A stretch of 64,000 bases of DNA from Pseudorhodoferax soli (GCF_003337555.1 NZ_QPJK01000002.1:1-64000), one strand, 5' to 3'; positions 9,707 through 18,735 are shown, counted from the stretch's first letter. The notes: generated by a model not told the origin, from the sequence alone. Numbers and translations: made by a program.

Positions 9707-9752
9707 AAAAAACCCAGCGTCCAGACCACCGGGCCGTGGTCTTCGCGCTGGG
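9707..9752 (-). terminator. Intrinsic terminator downstream of phaA
   Basis: On the minus strand a long imperfect hairpin, with outer arms CCCAGCG/CGCTGGG and inner arms around CCAGACCAC/GTGGTCTT, is followed directly by six T (plus-strand A-run 9707-9712). It lies 22 bases past the phaA stop. Confidence 0.85.
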
Positions 9753-9774
9753 TGGCGCCGGATGGCGGCGGGGA

Positions 9775-10953
9775 TCAGCGTTCGATCGTCAGCGCCACGC
9801 CCATGCCGCCGCCGATGCACAGCGAGGCGATGCCCTTCTTGGCATCGCGCCGTGCCATCTCGTGCAGCAGCGTGACCAGGATGCGGCAGCCGGACGCACC
9901 GATCGGGTGGCCGATGGCGATGGCGCCGCCGTTCACGTTGACCTTGCTGGTGTCCCAGCCCATCTCGTTGTTGACGGCGCAGGCCTGGGCCGCGAAGGCT
10001 TCGTTGATCTCCAGCAGGTCGAGGTCGCCCGGCTTCCAGCCGGCGCGCTCCAGCGCCTTGCGCGCCGCTGGCACCGGGCCCATGCCCATGATGGCCGGAT
10101 CCAGGCCCACGGTGGCGAAGCTGGCGATGCGGCCCAGCGGGGTCAGGCCCAGCGCGGCGGCTTTCTTGGCCGTCATGACGACCACGCCGGCGGCGCCGTC
10201 GTTGATGCCGGAGGCATTGCCAGCCGTCACGCCGCCGGCCTTGTCGAAGGCGGGGCGCAGGCCGGCCAGGGCTTCGGCGCTGGTCTTCTTGTTGATGAAC
10301 TCGTCGTTGGCGAAGACGACGGGGTCGCCCTTCTTCTGGGGGATCGTGAAGGGGACGATCTCGTCCTTGAACCGGCCGGCTTCCTGGGCGGCGGCAGCCT
10401 TTTGCTGGCTGCCCAGCGCGAGCGCGTCCTGCGCCTCGCGGCTGATGCTGTACTTCTTGGCCACGTTCTCGGCCGTGATGCCCATGTGATACTGGTTGTA
10501 GACGTCCCACAGACCGTCGGTGATCATGGAATCGGTCATCTTCCAGTCGCCCATGCGCTGGCCGTCGCGCGAGCCCAGCAGCACGTGCGGGGCGGCGCTC
10601 ATGTTTTCTTGCCCGCCGGCGATGACGATCTCGCTGTCGCCATAGGCCACGGCCTGGGCGGCCAGCATCACGGCCTTGAGACCGGAGCCGCAGACCGCGT
10701 TGATCGTCAGGCCGGGCGTGGCCTGCGCCAGGCCGCCCTTGATGACAGCCTGGCGGGCCGGGTTCTGGCCCGAGCCGGCGGCCAGCACCTGGCCCAGGAT
10801 CACCTCGTTGATCTGCTCGGGGCTGAGCTTGGCGCGCACCAGCAGTTCCTTGAGCACCGCTGCGCCCAGCTCGGGTGCCGGGATCTTGGCCAGGCTGCCG
10901 CCGAATTTGCCGACGGCTGTGCGGGCGGCTGCGACGATGACGATGTCTTCCAT
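9775..10953 (-). CDS. phaA: Acetyl-CoA acetyltransferase (beta-ketothiolase)
   Basis: 392 residues, the usual length for biosynthetic thiolases. It condenses two acetyl-CoA into acetoacetyl-CoA, the first step to polyhydroxybutyrate. Visible motifs are the nucleophile C88 in NAVCGSG, NEAFAAQ with the catalytic His region, GHPIGASGCR with the second Cys, and the Gly-rich end CIGGGMG. It starts 47 bases after the PHA synthase gene on the same strand, so the two form a phaC-phaA operon closed by the hairpin at 9707-9752. The reductase step is not encoded next to it; phaB is at 59238. Confidence 0.95.
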   Translation of the reverse strand: MEDIVIVAAARTAVGKFGGSLAKIPAPELGAAVLKELLVRAKLSPEQINEVILGQVLAAGSGQNPARQAVIKGGLAQATPGLTINAVCGSGLKAVMLAAQAVAYGDSEIVIAGGQENMSAAPHVLLGSRDGQRMGDWKMTDSMITDGLWDVYNQYHMGITAENVAKKYSISREAQDALALGSQQKAAAAQEAGRFKDEIVPFTIPQKKGDPVVFANDEFINKKTSAEALAGLRPAFDKAGGVTAGNASGINDGAAGVVVMTAKKAAALGLTPLGRIASFATVGLDPAIMGMGPVPAARKALERAGWKPGDLDLLEINEAFAAQACAVNNEMGWDTSKVNVNGGAIAIGHPIGASGCRILVTLLHEMARRDAKKGIASLCIGGGMGVALTIER

Positions 10954-11000
10954 GGTGTCTCTTCCTAACGATGCTGGGGTTGCGGGAAATCGAAAACGGA

Positions 11001-12698
11001 TCAGGCCTTGGCCTTGACGTAGCGGCCGGGCGCCGGCTCGATGGCCTTGTATTGTGCGCGTCCGTAGCCGCGCGGGGCGGCAACCTGGCGGCCCGCATGG
11101 CCAGCCAGCCAGCTGGACCAATCGGTCCACCAGCTGCCCGGGTGCTCGGTGGCGTCGGCCAGCCAGTCCTGCACGTCGGCAGGGAAGCGGGTGTCGCTGC
11201 CGATCCAGTGGCTGCGCTTCTTCTTGGCCGGCGGGTTGATCACGCCGGCGATGTGGCCGGAGGCGCCCATCACGAAGCGCTTCTTGCCCGGCAGGTGCTG
11301 GGTGGACGCGTAGGAGCCGCCGATGGGCACGATGTGGTCTTCGCGCGAACCGTAGACGTAGACCGGCATCTGCAGCTTGGAGAAATCGATCTGCTCGCCG
11401 CAGACCGTGGCCCGGCCGGGCTGCACCAGCAGGTTCTCCAGGTAGGTGTTGCGCAGGTACCAGGCGTAGAAGGGGCCAGGCAGGTTCGTGGAATCGCTGT
11501 TCCAGTAGAGCAGGTCGAACGGCGGCGGCGTCTCGCCCTTGAGGTAGTTGCCCACCACGTAGTTCCAGACCAGGTCGTTCGGGCGCAGGAAACTGAAGGT
11601 GGACGCCAGGTCGCCACCGGGCAGGAGGCCGCCCTTGCCCATCTGCATCTCGCGGTACTTGACCATGTTCTCGTCGATGAACACGTCCAGGATGCCGGTG
11701 TCCGTGAAGTCCAGCAGCGTGGTCAGCAGCGTGAGCGCGGCGATCGGCTTTTCGCCACGCGCGGCCAGCACGGCGGCGGCCGTGGTCAGGATGGTGCCGC
11801 CCACGCAGAAGCCCAGCGCATTGATCTGCTTGGCGCCGGTGATGTCCTGCACCACGCCGATGGCCCGGATGGCGGCGTCCTCGATGTAGTCGTCCCAGCT
11901 CTTGTCGGCGAGCGACTGGTCGGGGTTGCGCCAGCTCACGACGAAGGTGCGGTGGCCCTGCTCCACCGCGTAGCGGATCAGCGAGTTCTCGGGCTGCAGG
12001 TCGAGGATGTAGAACTTGTTGATACAGGGCGGCACCAGCAGGAAGGGGCGCTCGTAGACCTTGGCCGTGAGGGGCTTGTACTCGAGCAGCTGGAACAGCT
12101 CGTTCTCGTAGACCACGGCGCCCTCGGTCGTGGCGACGTTGCGGCCGACCTCGAACAGGCTCTCGTCGGTCATCGACACATGGCCTTGCTGCATGTCGTG
12201 CAGCAGGTTCTGCATGCCCTTGGCGATGCTCTCGCCCTTGGTCTTCAAGGCCAGCGCCTGCGCTTCGGCGTTGAACGCCATGAAGTTGCTGGGCGCGGAG
12301 GCGGCCATCCACTGCTCGACCGCGAAGCGCACGCGTGCGCGCGTTTTTTCGTCGCCCTGCACCGCATCGGCCAGGGCCATCAGCGTGCGTGCATTGAGCA
12401 GGTAGCTGGCGGCCGAGAAGGCGGCCACGGGATTGCCGGACCAGGCCTCGCCCGCGAAGCGCCTGTCGCGCTGCAAGGAATGCTGCATGTTCTGGCCCCA
12501 CAGGGCGCCGACCTCGCTCAGGTATTGCTTCTGCAACTCCTGCAGCTTGTCGGGTGCGAACGACAGCGCCGGCAAGCCAGCCGCAGCGGGTGCGCCCATG
12601 GTCGTGCCCCCGGACTGCTGCATGGCCTTGGCGAGCATGTCGCCCATCAGGCTCTGGAACTGCTGGGCGGCCTGCGCCCAGTCTGCTTGAGAATGCAT
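11001..12698 (-). CDS. phaC: Class I polyhydroxyalkanoate synthase
   Basis: 565 residues. It polymerises (R)-3-hydroxyacyl-CoA into PHA granules in the cytoplasm. The lipase-like box GFCVGG has nucleophile C298; the Asp (in SREDHIVP) and His (in GASGHIAG) of the triad are visible further on. The single-chain length of about 565-590 fits class I. The start was set at MHSQADW, preceded by GAGGAG about 6 bases upstream; the frame stays open 26 codons further upstream but that stretch lacks coding character. It is first gene of the phaC-phaA operon. No phaR or phasin gene is adjacent. Confidence 0.95.
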   Translation of the reverse strand: MHSQADWAQAAQQFQSLMGDMLAKAMQQSGGTTMGAPAAAGLPALSFAPDKLQELQKQYLSEVGALWGQNMQHSLQRDRRFAGEAWSGNPVAAFSAASYLLNARTLMALADAVQGDEKTRARVRFAVEQWMAASAPSNFMAFNAEAQALALKTKGESIAKGMQNLLHDMQQGHVSMTDESLFEVGRNVATTEGAVVYENELFQLLEYKPLTAKVYERPFLLVPPCINKFYILDLQPENSLIRYAVEQGHRTFVVSWRNPDQSLADKSWDDYIEDAAIRAIGVVQDITGAKQINALGFCVGGTILTTAAAVLAARGEKPIAALTLLTTLLDFTDTGILDVFIDENMVKYREMQMGKGGLLPGGDLASTFSFLRPNDLVWNYVVGNYLKGETPPPFDLLYWNSDSTNLPGPFYAWYLRNTYLENLLVQPGRATVCGEQIDFSKLQMPVYVYGSREDHIVPIGGSYASTQHLPGKKRFVMGASGHIAGVINPPAKKKRSHWIGSDTRFPADVQDWLADATEHPGSWWTDWSSWLAGHAGRQVAAPRGYGRAQYKAIEPAPGRYVKAKA

Positions 12699-12746
12699 TG
12701 CGTCTCCTCGACCCTCAAATCCCCAGAAATCCTGGGGTAAACCCTG

Positions 12747-12776
12747 ATTACAGCAGCACCCTGTGAGGTGCGGCAA
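12747..12776 (-). promoter_or_regulatory. Putative sigma-70 promoter for phaCA
   Basis: On the minus strand TTGCCG (12771-12776), an 18-base spacer and TGTAAT (12747-12752) precede phaC by about 50 bases. A short palindrome, CCCCAG-AAATC-CTGGGG (12721-12737), lies between this and the ribosome-binding site. Assigned by eye. Confidence 0.4.
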
Positions 12777-12789
12777 CTTTATTTACGTT

Positions 12790-13089
12790 ATGTATCTGGT
12801 CGTGATCGCGTGGATGTATGTGGCCGTGATGATGGCAGTGGCCGAGGCCACCAGTACACAGGGCACGCTATTGGGTGCCCTGGTGACCTTTGTACTCTAC
12901 GGCCTCGTGCCGGTGGCACTGGTGGTTTACCTGATGCTGGCGCCGGCGCGGCGCAAGATGCTGCGGGCCCGCGAAGCGGCCGAGTTCGCGGCCCAGCAGG
13001 AAGCCCTGCGCAAGGCTTCAGCCGGCCAGCCAGATGCAGGCGGCCATGCGCCCGCTGACGCGGTCGCGCCGGTGCGAAAAGAAACGTGA
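12790..13089 (+). CDS. Small membrane protein of unknown function
   Basis: 99 residues from the ATG at 12790; a GTG at 12763 would add nine residues. Two hydrophobic segments (about 1-20 and 30-52) are followed by a basic, then Ala/Glu-rich cytoplasmic tail (APARRKML...). It is divergent from phaC. Its last 72 bases overlap the 3' end of pgeF on the other strand, so the tail of the reading frame is antisense to a conserved gene. No function is recognised. Confidence 0.6.
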   Translation: MYLVVIAWMYVAVMMAVAEATSTQGTLLGALVTFVLYGLVPVALVVYLMLAPARRKMLRAREAAEFAAQQEALRKASAGQPDAGGHAPADAVAPVRKET

Positions 13090-13761
13090 GGCATCGCTGA
13101 CCGTGCACCATGGCGCACTGCTGTCGTTGCCGTGGATGCCATGCAGATCCAGTGCCGCCAGCCGCAGCCGCGCGAGCGCGGGCAGATCGGCCAGCCATTT
13201 GCCTGCGGTGTGCGCGCGGAAACAGTCTGCCGCGGCCGCGGACTGCGCCAGGAATGCGGCCCGCACCTCGTCACCGACCTCGAAGGCCGTCGGGCCGATG
13301 CACGGCCCCAGCCAAGCCAGCCACTGCGCCCGCGGCACGGCGCGGCGCAGGCTCGCCACGGTGTTCTCGAGCACGCCCGCGGCCAGGCCGCGCCAGCCGG
13401 CATGGGCTGCCGCGACGGCGCGCCCTTCGGTGTCGCAGAACAGGACGGGCAGGCAGTCCGCAACCATGATGGTGCAGGCGGGGCCCGGCTGCAGGCTCAT
13501 GCAGGCATCGGCCACCGGCACAGCCTGCGGACTGGGCAGGCGCTCCACCGCCGTGCCGTGGACCTGTTGCATGAACACTGGCGTGGCGCCCAATCGTTCG
13601 GCCAGCAAAGCGCGGTTGCCCTGGACGGCTGCGGCCTCGTCGCCCACATGGTCGCCCAGGTTGAGGCTGGCGTAGGGCGGCGCCGAAACACCGCCTGCGC
13701 GCAGGCTCATCAGCGCCCGCACGCGGGGCGGCGCCGGCCAGTCGGGCAGCAAGGCGTCCAT
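13018..13761 (-). CDS. pgeF: Peptidoglycan editing factor PgeF / polyphenol oxidase (YfiH family)
   Basis: 247 residues. Family motifs are NLGDHVGD near the N-terminus, QVHG, ADCLPVLFCD and AAAHAGWRGLAAG, which hold the metal-binding Cys/His residues of this laccase-domain fold. In E. coli the homologue removes misincorporated amino acids from peptidoglycan precursors; other members were described as multicopper polyphenol oxidases. Its ATG shares one base with the maiA stop, so the pair is translationally coupled. The small gene at 12790-13089 overlaps its 3' end. Confidence 0.9.
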   Translation of the reverse strand: MDALLPDWPAPPRVRALMSLRAGGVSAPPYASLNLGDHVGDEAAAVQGNRALLAERLGATPVFMQQVHGTAVERLPSPQAVPVADACMSLQPGPACTIMVADCLPVLFCDTEGRAVAAAHAGWRGLAAGVLENTVASLRRAVPRAQWLAWLGPCIGPTAFEVGDEVRAAFLAQSAAAADCFRAHTAGKWLADLPALARLRLAALDLHGIHGNDSSAPWCTVSDASRFFSHRRDRVSGRMAACIWLAG

Positions 13762-14411
13762 CAGCCCTCGGCGTCCGGGCAAGCCGATGGTTGGGCCTGT
13801 TGCACAGCCGGCAAGGCCATGCCGGCCTCGTAGGCGGCCATGGTCAGCGGCAGGCCGGACACGTCGACCGCGAAGCGCTGCGCATTGAAGATCTGCGGCA
13901 CCAGGCAGCAGTCGGCCAGCGTGGGACTGTCGCCGAAGCACAGGGCCGCCGGACCATGGGCCGCGCGCAGCTGCGACAACTGGCGCTCCACCGCCTCCAG
14001 CCCACTGCGGCACCAATGCCGGTACCAGGCGTTCTTGGCGCCGTCGTCGACCTTGAGCTCCTGCGACAGGTACTTGAGCACGCGCAGGTTGTTGATGGGA
14101 TGGACCTCGCAGGCGATCGTCTGCGCGAGCGCACGCACCTGGGCACGCGCGAGCGGCTCGCGTGGCAGCAGCCTTGGCTCTGGGTGCGTCTCTTCGAGGT
14201 AGTCGATGATGGCCAGGGACTGCGACAGTGCCACGCCACCAACCTCGAGCACCGGCACCAGACGGTCGGCCGACACGGCGGCGAAAGCCTCGCCGCGCTG
14301 CTCGCCCTTGACCAGGTGGATCGGCACATACTCGTACGCGATGCCCTTGAGCGCCAGCGCGATGCGCACGCGGTAGGAGGCCGAGGAACGGAAGTAGCTG
14401 TAGAGCTTCAT
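13761..14411 (-). CDS. maiA: Maleylacetoacetate isomerase (zeta-class glutathione transferase)
   Basis: 216 residues. It isomerises maleylacetoacetate to fumarylacetoacetate in tyrosine/homogentisate breakdown and uses glutathione. The N-terminal thioredoxin-like part carries the zeta-class SSASYRVRIAL motif with the catalytic Ser-Ser region; QSLAIIDYLEE and the C-terminal helical domain follow. No other homogentisate genes are adjacent; the FAH-family gene at 16688 is on the opposite strand and is of the FAHD1 type, so a pathway link is only suggestive. Confidence 0.9.
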   Translation of the reverse strand: MKLYSYFRSSASYRVRIALALKGIAYEYVPIHLVKGEQRGEAFAAVSADRLVPVLEVGGVALSQSLAIIDYLEETHPEPRLLPREPLARAQVRALAQTIACEVHPINNLRVLKYLSQELKVDDGAKNAWYRHWCRSGLEAVERQLSQLRAAHGPAALCFGDSPTLADCCLVPQIFNAQRFAVDVSGLPLTMAAYEAGMALPAVQQAQPSACPDAEG

Positions 14412-14502
14412 GGCGGCAGGGCGGGCTGGGATCGGGAGCGGCGATTATCCGCAGCGCGCGCCGCAAGGCCTTCGGCTTGCCCTGTTGGCGGCCGTGCGGC
14501 GC

Positions 14503-15729
14503 TCAGGCCGCAGCGGCCACGGCCCGCGCCGACTGGCGCGCACGCAGTCGGCCGAACGCCGCACCCACCGCCAGCGTGCCCAGCGCGCCGGCCACCATGA
14601 GCGGCCGCGTGCCGTGCTCGGCCACCGACAGGCCCGCCAGCCACACGCCGATGGCCTGGCCCAGGAAGAAACAGCAGGCGAACGAGGACACGGCGGCGCC
14701 GCGGCGCTCGGGCGCCATCTGCGTGGCATTGGTCTGCAAGGTGTTGTGCAGCATGTAGAAGCCCAGCCCGGCCGCCAGGCAGCCCGGCACGGCCAACCAC
14801 CAGGCAGGCGCCCAGGCGATGCCCAGCAGCGCCAGCGCAACGATGGCGCCGCCCCAGGCCGCCAGCCGCGTCTCGCCCATGCGCGCCACCAGCGGCCGCG
14901 CGCCGAACGCGAACAGGATGCCGCCCGCGCCGAAGGCCATCAGCGTTGCGCCCGCGGCGGCCAGCGGCAGATGGAACACCGCATGCAGGTGCACGGCGAT
15001 GAAGGCGAAGGCACCGAAGATGCACGCGCCCTCGAGGAACACGGTGGCCAGCACCACACGCGCCCAGGGCACTGAAAGCACTTTGGCGAACTCGCCGGCC
15101 ATGCGGCGCACGGGATTGCCGGCGGCGGGCGTTCCGCTCGGCCGTGGCACGCGGCGGCCGACGCGCTGCATGGTCAACGCGATGGCGACGAACCAGGCCG
15201 CCAGCCCCCAGAACGGCAAGCGCCAGCCCAGGTGGTCTGCGGCCAGCCCGCCGACCACCACGCCGCTGGACATGCCCAGGATCTGCCCCACCAGGAAGCG
15301 CGCAAGCACGGGCTGGCGATCGGCATAAGCCACCATGTCGCCGATGAAGGCCATGGACAGCGGGATGATCGCTGCGGCCGCGATGCCGGCCACCAGCCGC
15401 GCGCCGACGAGCTCCGCGTGGCCTGGCGCCAGTGCGCAGGCCACCGATGCCAGCGCACAGGCCATGGCGGCCCAGCCGATCACGCGGAACTTGCCGAAGC
15501 GGTCGCCCAGCGGGCCGAACAGCAGCTGCGCCAGGCCATAGGCCATGGAGAACACGGTGACGACCTGGGCGGCCTGTGCCAGCGAGACCGAGAACTCCTG
15601 CGCCAGGCGTGGCAGCAGCGGATCGGTCAGGCGCATGGCAAAGGCACTGCCGAATGCAGCGAGGCCCAAAGCAAGCAAGGCACCGGGCGGCAAGCCGCGC
15701 GGTGCCTCGGTATCGGAAGAAGAAAGCAT
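14503..15729 (-). CDS. Major facilitator superfamily transporter
   Basis: 408 residues with twelve hydrophobic segments and the MFS cytoplasmic-loop motif GPLGDRFGK between segments 2 and 3. Near the start it has RLTDPLLPRLAQEF, seen in YnfM/arabinose-efflux-like proteins. The substrate cannot be told; drug or metabolite efflux is typical. It lies 91 bases upstream of maiA and 54 bases downstream of the OmpA lipoprotein gene on the same strand. Confidence 0.88.
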   Translation of the reverse strand: MLSSSDTEAPRGLPPGALLALGLAAFGSAFAMRLTDPLLPRLAQEFSVSLAQAAQVVTVFSMAYGLAQLLFGPLGDRFGKFRVIGWAAMACALASVACALAPGHAELVGARLVAGIAAAAIIPLSMAFIGDMVAYADRQPVLARFLVGQILGMSSGVVVGGLAADHLGWRLPFWGLAAWFVAIALTMQRVGRRVPRPSGTPAAGNPVRRMAGEFAKVLSVPWARVVLATVFLEGACIFGAFAFIAVHLHAVFHLPLAAAGATLMAFGAGGILFAFGARPLVARMGETRLAAWGGAIVALALLGIAWAPAWWLAVPGCLAAGLGFYMLHNTLQTNATQMAPERRGAAVSSFACCFFLGQAIGVWLAGLSVAEHGTRPLMVAGALGTLAVGAAFGRLRARQSARAVAAAA

Positions 15730-15783
15730 CCTCCGATGTTAGGCATCCCGCCCCGCCCGCGTGCGGACGGGGTGAATGCAGGC

Positions 15784-16455
15784 TCAGCCCTGGCGTTCGG
15801 CCAGGAAGATCTCCACGCGCCGGTTCTTGGCGCGGCCGGCATCGCTGTTGTTCTCGGCCACGGGCTCGTGCGAGCCGCGGCCGGCGGTCAGGATGCGCCG
15901 CGCATCGACGCCGCGCGCCGAAAGGTAGTCGCGCGCGCTGTTGGCACGCTGCAACGAGAGCGGGTCGTTGACGGCATCCGAGCCCGTGGAGTCGGTGTGG
16001 CCGATGATGCGCACCTCGGTGTTGGGCTGGTCGCGCAGGCCGCTGGCGAACTGGTCGAGGATGGGCCGCAGCGCAGGACGGATATCGGCGCGGCCGGTAT
16101 CGAACGAAATGTCGCTCGGGATGTCCAGCTTGAGCTGGTTATCGGCCGTCTGCGTGACGGCCACGCCGGTGCCGGCCGTGGCTTGCTCCATCTCGGCCTT
16201 CTTCTTCTGCATGTGCGAAGACCAGATGTAGCCGCCCAGCGCACCGACGCCGGCACCGATGGCCGCACCCCGGCCCTGGCCGACCAGCGCGCCCACGCCG
16301 GCGCCGACACCGGCACCGACGGCCGTGCCCTTCTGGGTTTCGCTCATGTTGGCGCAGCCGCCAAGCGCCAGGGCAAGCACCACGGCGGCGGCGATGCCGG
16401 CGCGCGGCGCAGGCCGGCGGAACGATGCGGAGGAAGAGGGATGTTGTGCGGTCAT
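15784..16455 (-). CDS. OmpA-family lipoprotein with glycine-zipper segment
   Basis: 223 residues. A lipoprotein signal ends at ALGGC with C34. A glycine-zipper stretch (GAGVGAGVGALVG and GAGVGALGG, about 43-75) is followed by an OmpA C-terminal peptidoglycan-binding domain with ISFDTGRADIRP, IIGHTDSTGS, LSLQRANSARDYL and AKNRRVEIF. It probably tethers the outer membrane to the cell wall. The ATG is preceded by AGGAG at 6 bases; an upstream extension of the open frame to 16641 lacks a signal sequence and was not used. Confidence 0.9.
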   Translation of the reverse strand: MTAQHPSSSASFRRPAPRAGIAAAVVLALALGGCANMSETQKGTAVGAGVGAGVGALVGQGRGAAIGAGVGALGGYIWSSHMQKKKAEMEQATAGTGVAVTQTADNQLKLDIPSDISFDTGRADIRPALRPILDQFASGLRDQPNTEVRIIGHTDSTGSDAVNDPLSLQRANSARDYLSARGVDARRILTAGRGSHEPVAENNSDAGRAKNRRVEIFLAERQG

Positions 16456-16687
16456 GAAAGACTCCTGTTGTCGTGGCTCACAGCGGCATTGCACACCAGC
16501 CGCATCCGCCACCCAATGACGATGTGCTACGAGTTGTACCAATGCCGCGCCGGTGACTGCGAGGGGTTGCAGCGCCGATCGGCTGTCGGACATGGCCGCA
16601 CCGATCCAGGCCTCGCCGTGGCACACTGCCCCGCGCATCACCAGGGCCCGCAGGGTGCGGGCCGCATTTGCCAGCAGAAAGGTCGCG

Positions 16688-17386
16688 ATGAGCTTCGTTT
16701 TTCCTCCCGCCCCACCCGTCGCCGTGCCTGTCGTCGGCCAGACGGCCGCCTTCCCGGTGCACCGCGTTTACTGCGTGGGACGCAACTACGCAGAGCACGC
16801 CAAGGAGATGGGCTTCACCGGCCGCGAGCCGCCCTTTTTCTTCATGAAGCCGTTTGACGCCGTGGTGCCCGTGCCTGCCGGCCAGACCGGCACCATCGCC
16901 TACCCCAGCCTCACGAAAGACCTGCACCATGAGATCGAACTCGTGGTGGCCATCGGCACGGGCGGTTCCAACATCAAGGCGGCCGACGCGCACAAGCACA
17001 TCTTCGGCTACGCCGTGGGCCTGGACATGACGCGTCGGGATCTGCAGGGCGAGATGAAGAAGCAGGGCCGGCCCTGGTGCATCGGCAAGGGCTTCGAGCA
17101 ATCCGCGCCCATCGGTCCGATCACGCCCGTCGCGCAGGCCGGCGATGTCGAGAAGGCCGAGATCCACCTGACGGTCAACGGCAAGGAACGCCAACGCAGC
17201 GACGTCTCCAAACTGATCTGGAACATCGCGGAAACCATCGAACACCTCTCGGCCGCGTGGACGCTGCAGCCCGGCGACCTCATCTACAGCGGCACGCCCG
17301 AAGGCGTGGCCGCCGTGGTGGCGGGCGATGTACTGTCGGGTGGCGTGGCCGGGCTGGAAAGCCTGACGGTCCGGATCACCGGCTGA
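16688..17386 (+). CDS. Fumarylacetoacetate hydrolase (FAH) family protein
   Basis: 232 residues, FAHD1-like. Motifs are CVGRNYAEHAKEMG, FFFMKP, metal-binding DLHHEIELVVAIG, GYAVGLDMTRRDLQ and SGTPEGVAAV. Members act as acylpyruvate hydrolases, oxaloacetate decarboxylases or in aromatic-acid pathways; which one applies here cannot be decided. The start at MSFVFPP has AGAAAGG upstream. It is followed by a perfect 10-bp hairpin and the Nudix gene. Confidence 0.88.
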   Translation: MSFVFPPAPPVAVPVVGQTAAFPVHRVYCVGRNYAEHAKEMGFTGREPPFFFMKPFDAVVPVPAGQTGTIAYPSLTKDLHHEIELVVAIGTGGSNIKAADAHKHIFGYAVGLDMTRRDLQGEMKKQGRPWCIGKGFEQSAPIGPITPVAQAGDVEKAEIHLTVNGKERQRSDVSKLIWNIAETIEHLSAAWTLQPGDLIYSGTPEGVAAVVAGDVLSGGVAGLESLTVRITG

Positions 17387-17394
17387 CGCCCTTC

Positions 17395-17426
17395 GGACCG
17401 GCAGCCCGCCCACACGCTGCCGGTCC
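17395..17426 (+). terminator. Hairpin between FAH-family and Nudix genes
   Basis: GGACCGGCAG (17395-17404) and CTGCCGGTCC (17417-17426) form a perfect 10-bp stem with a 12-base loop. No T-run follows (TCATTAC), so it is either a weak terminator for the FAH gene or a structure in the leader of the Nudix mRNA, whose ATG is 19 bases downstream. Confidence 0.4.
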
Positions 17427-17444
17427 TCATTACACTGCCCCGCC

Positions 17445-17993
17445 ATGAGCTTTCGCCCCCCCCTCAAGCACTGCCGCAACTGCGGTACTGCCGTGGTCTA
17501 CCGCGTGCCCGACGACGGCGACACCAAGGAGCGGGCGGTCTGCCCGGCCTGCGCAACCATCCACTACGAGAACCCGCTGATCGTGGTCGGCACGGTGCCG
17601 GTGCTGGACGAGCGCGTGCTGCTGTGCAAGCGCAACATCGAGCCGCGTTGGGGCAAGTGGACGCTGCCGGCCGGCTTCATGGAACTGGGTGAGACCACCG
17701 CCCAGGGCGCCGCGCGCGAGACCGACGAAGAGGCCGGTGCCGCCTACGAAATGGGCGAGCTGTTCAGCCTCATCAACGTGGTGCGCGTCGGCCAGGTCCA
17801 CATGTTCTACCGGGCCCAGCTGCTGCACGACCGCTTCGACCCCGGCCACGAAACCATCGAGGCACGGCTGTTCCACGAACACGAGATCCCGTGGGACGAG
17901 ATCGCCTTCAAGACCGTGCGCGAAACGCTGCAGTGGTTCTTTGCCGACCGCAAGGCCGGCCAGTTCGGCATGCACCAGCTGGACATCGCGTAG
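17445..17993 (+). CDS. Nudix hydrolase with zinc ribbon
   Basis: 182 residues. An N-terminal zinc ribbon has two Cys pairs (CRNCG and CPACA). The Nudix box GFMELGETTAQGAARETDEE fits G-x5-E-x7-RE-U-x-EE. The domain order resembles NudC-type and related nucleotide pyrophosphatases, but it is shorter than NudC (about 260), so the substrate is uncertain (NADH, ADP-ribose or FAD are possible). It converges with livF. Confidence 0.9.
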   Translation: MSFRPPLKHCRNCGTAVVYRVPDDGDTKERAVCPACATIHYENPLIVVGTVPVLDERVLLCKRNIEPRWGKWTLPAGFMELGETTAQGAARETDEEAGAAYEMGELFSLINVVRVGQVHMFYRAQLLHDRFDPGHETIEARLFHEHEIPWDEIAFKTVRETLQWFFADRKAGQFGMHQLDIA

Positions 17994-18020
17994 CGGCGCC
18001 TGCCGCCACGCGCGCCAGGC

Positions 18021-18734
18021 TCACTCGCCCAGGTAAGCCGCCCGCACCTTGGGGTCGCTCAGCATCGCCTTGGCATCCCCGTTCATGGTGATGATGCCGG
18101 ACTCCATCACGTAGGCGCGGTCGGCGATGGCCAGCGCACGGCTGGCGTTCTGCTCGACCAGCAGGATGGTGACGCCCTGGGCATGCACGTCGCGCACCAC
18201 CTCGAAGATCTTGTCCACCATGATGGGCGACAGACCCATGGAAGGCTCGTCCAGCAGCAGCACCTTGGGCCGGCTCATGAGCGCGCGGCCCATGGCCAGC
18301 ATCTGCTGCTCACCGCCCGACATGGTGCCGGCCAGCTGGTCCTTGCGTTCGCGCAGGCGCGGGAAGATGCTGAACATCTTCTCGATGTCCTTGGCGATCT
18401 CGGCGTTGTCGTTGCGCGTGTAGGCGCCCATCTGCAGGTTCTCGGTGATGGTCATGCGCGCGAACACACCGCGGCCCTCGGGCACCATCGCCAGGCCCTG
18501 CTTGACGAGGTCCCAGGCGCCCTGCCCGCGCACCGGCTTGCCCAGGTACTCGATCTGGCCGCCGCTCGCGGGCAAGGTGCCCGTGATGGCCTTCATCGTC
18601 GTGGTCTTGCCCGCACCGTTGGAGCCGATCAGCGAGACCAGTTCGCCCTGGCGCACTTCGAAATCGATGCCCTTGACGGCCTGGATACCGCCATAGGCCA
18701 CCTGCAGGCCCTGGACTTTCAACAAGACAGTCAT
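18021..18734 (-). CDS. livF: Branched-chain amino acid ABC transporter, ATP-binding protein LivF
   Basis: 237 residues with Walker A GSNGAGKTT, signature SGGEQQ, Walker B VLLLDEPSMG and a switch His after LLVEQN. It is the second of the two ATPases that power import of branched-chain amino acids or related compounds through LivHM. It is the last gene of livHMGF, one base from livG. Confidence 0.93.
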   Translation of the reverse strand: MTVLLKVQGLQVAYGGIQAVKGIDFEVRQGELVSLIGSNGAGKTTTMKAITGTLPASGGQIEYLGKPVRGQGAWDLVKQGLAMVPEGRGVFARMTITENLQMGAYTRNDNAEIAKDIEKMFSIFPRLRERKDQLAGTMSGGEQQMLAMGRALMSRPKVLLLDEPSMGLSPIMVDKIFEVVRDVHAQGVTILLVEQNASRALAIADRAYVMESGIITMNGDAKAMLSDPKVRAAYLGE

Positions 18735-18735
18735 C

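Noticed and set aside
16456-16641. N-terminal extension of the OmpA lipoprotein
   Set aside because: The added residues would bury the lipoprotein signal; the ATG at 16455 has a good ribosome site.
16516-16687. A possible short gene upstream of the FAH-family gene
   Set aside because: No ribosome site, and the translation has no recognisable pattern and runs into the FAH gene in a different frame.
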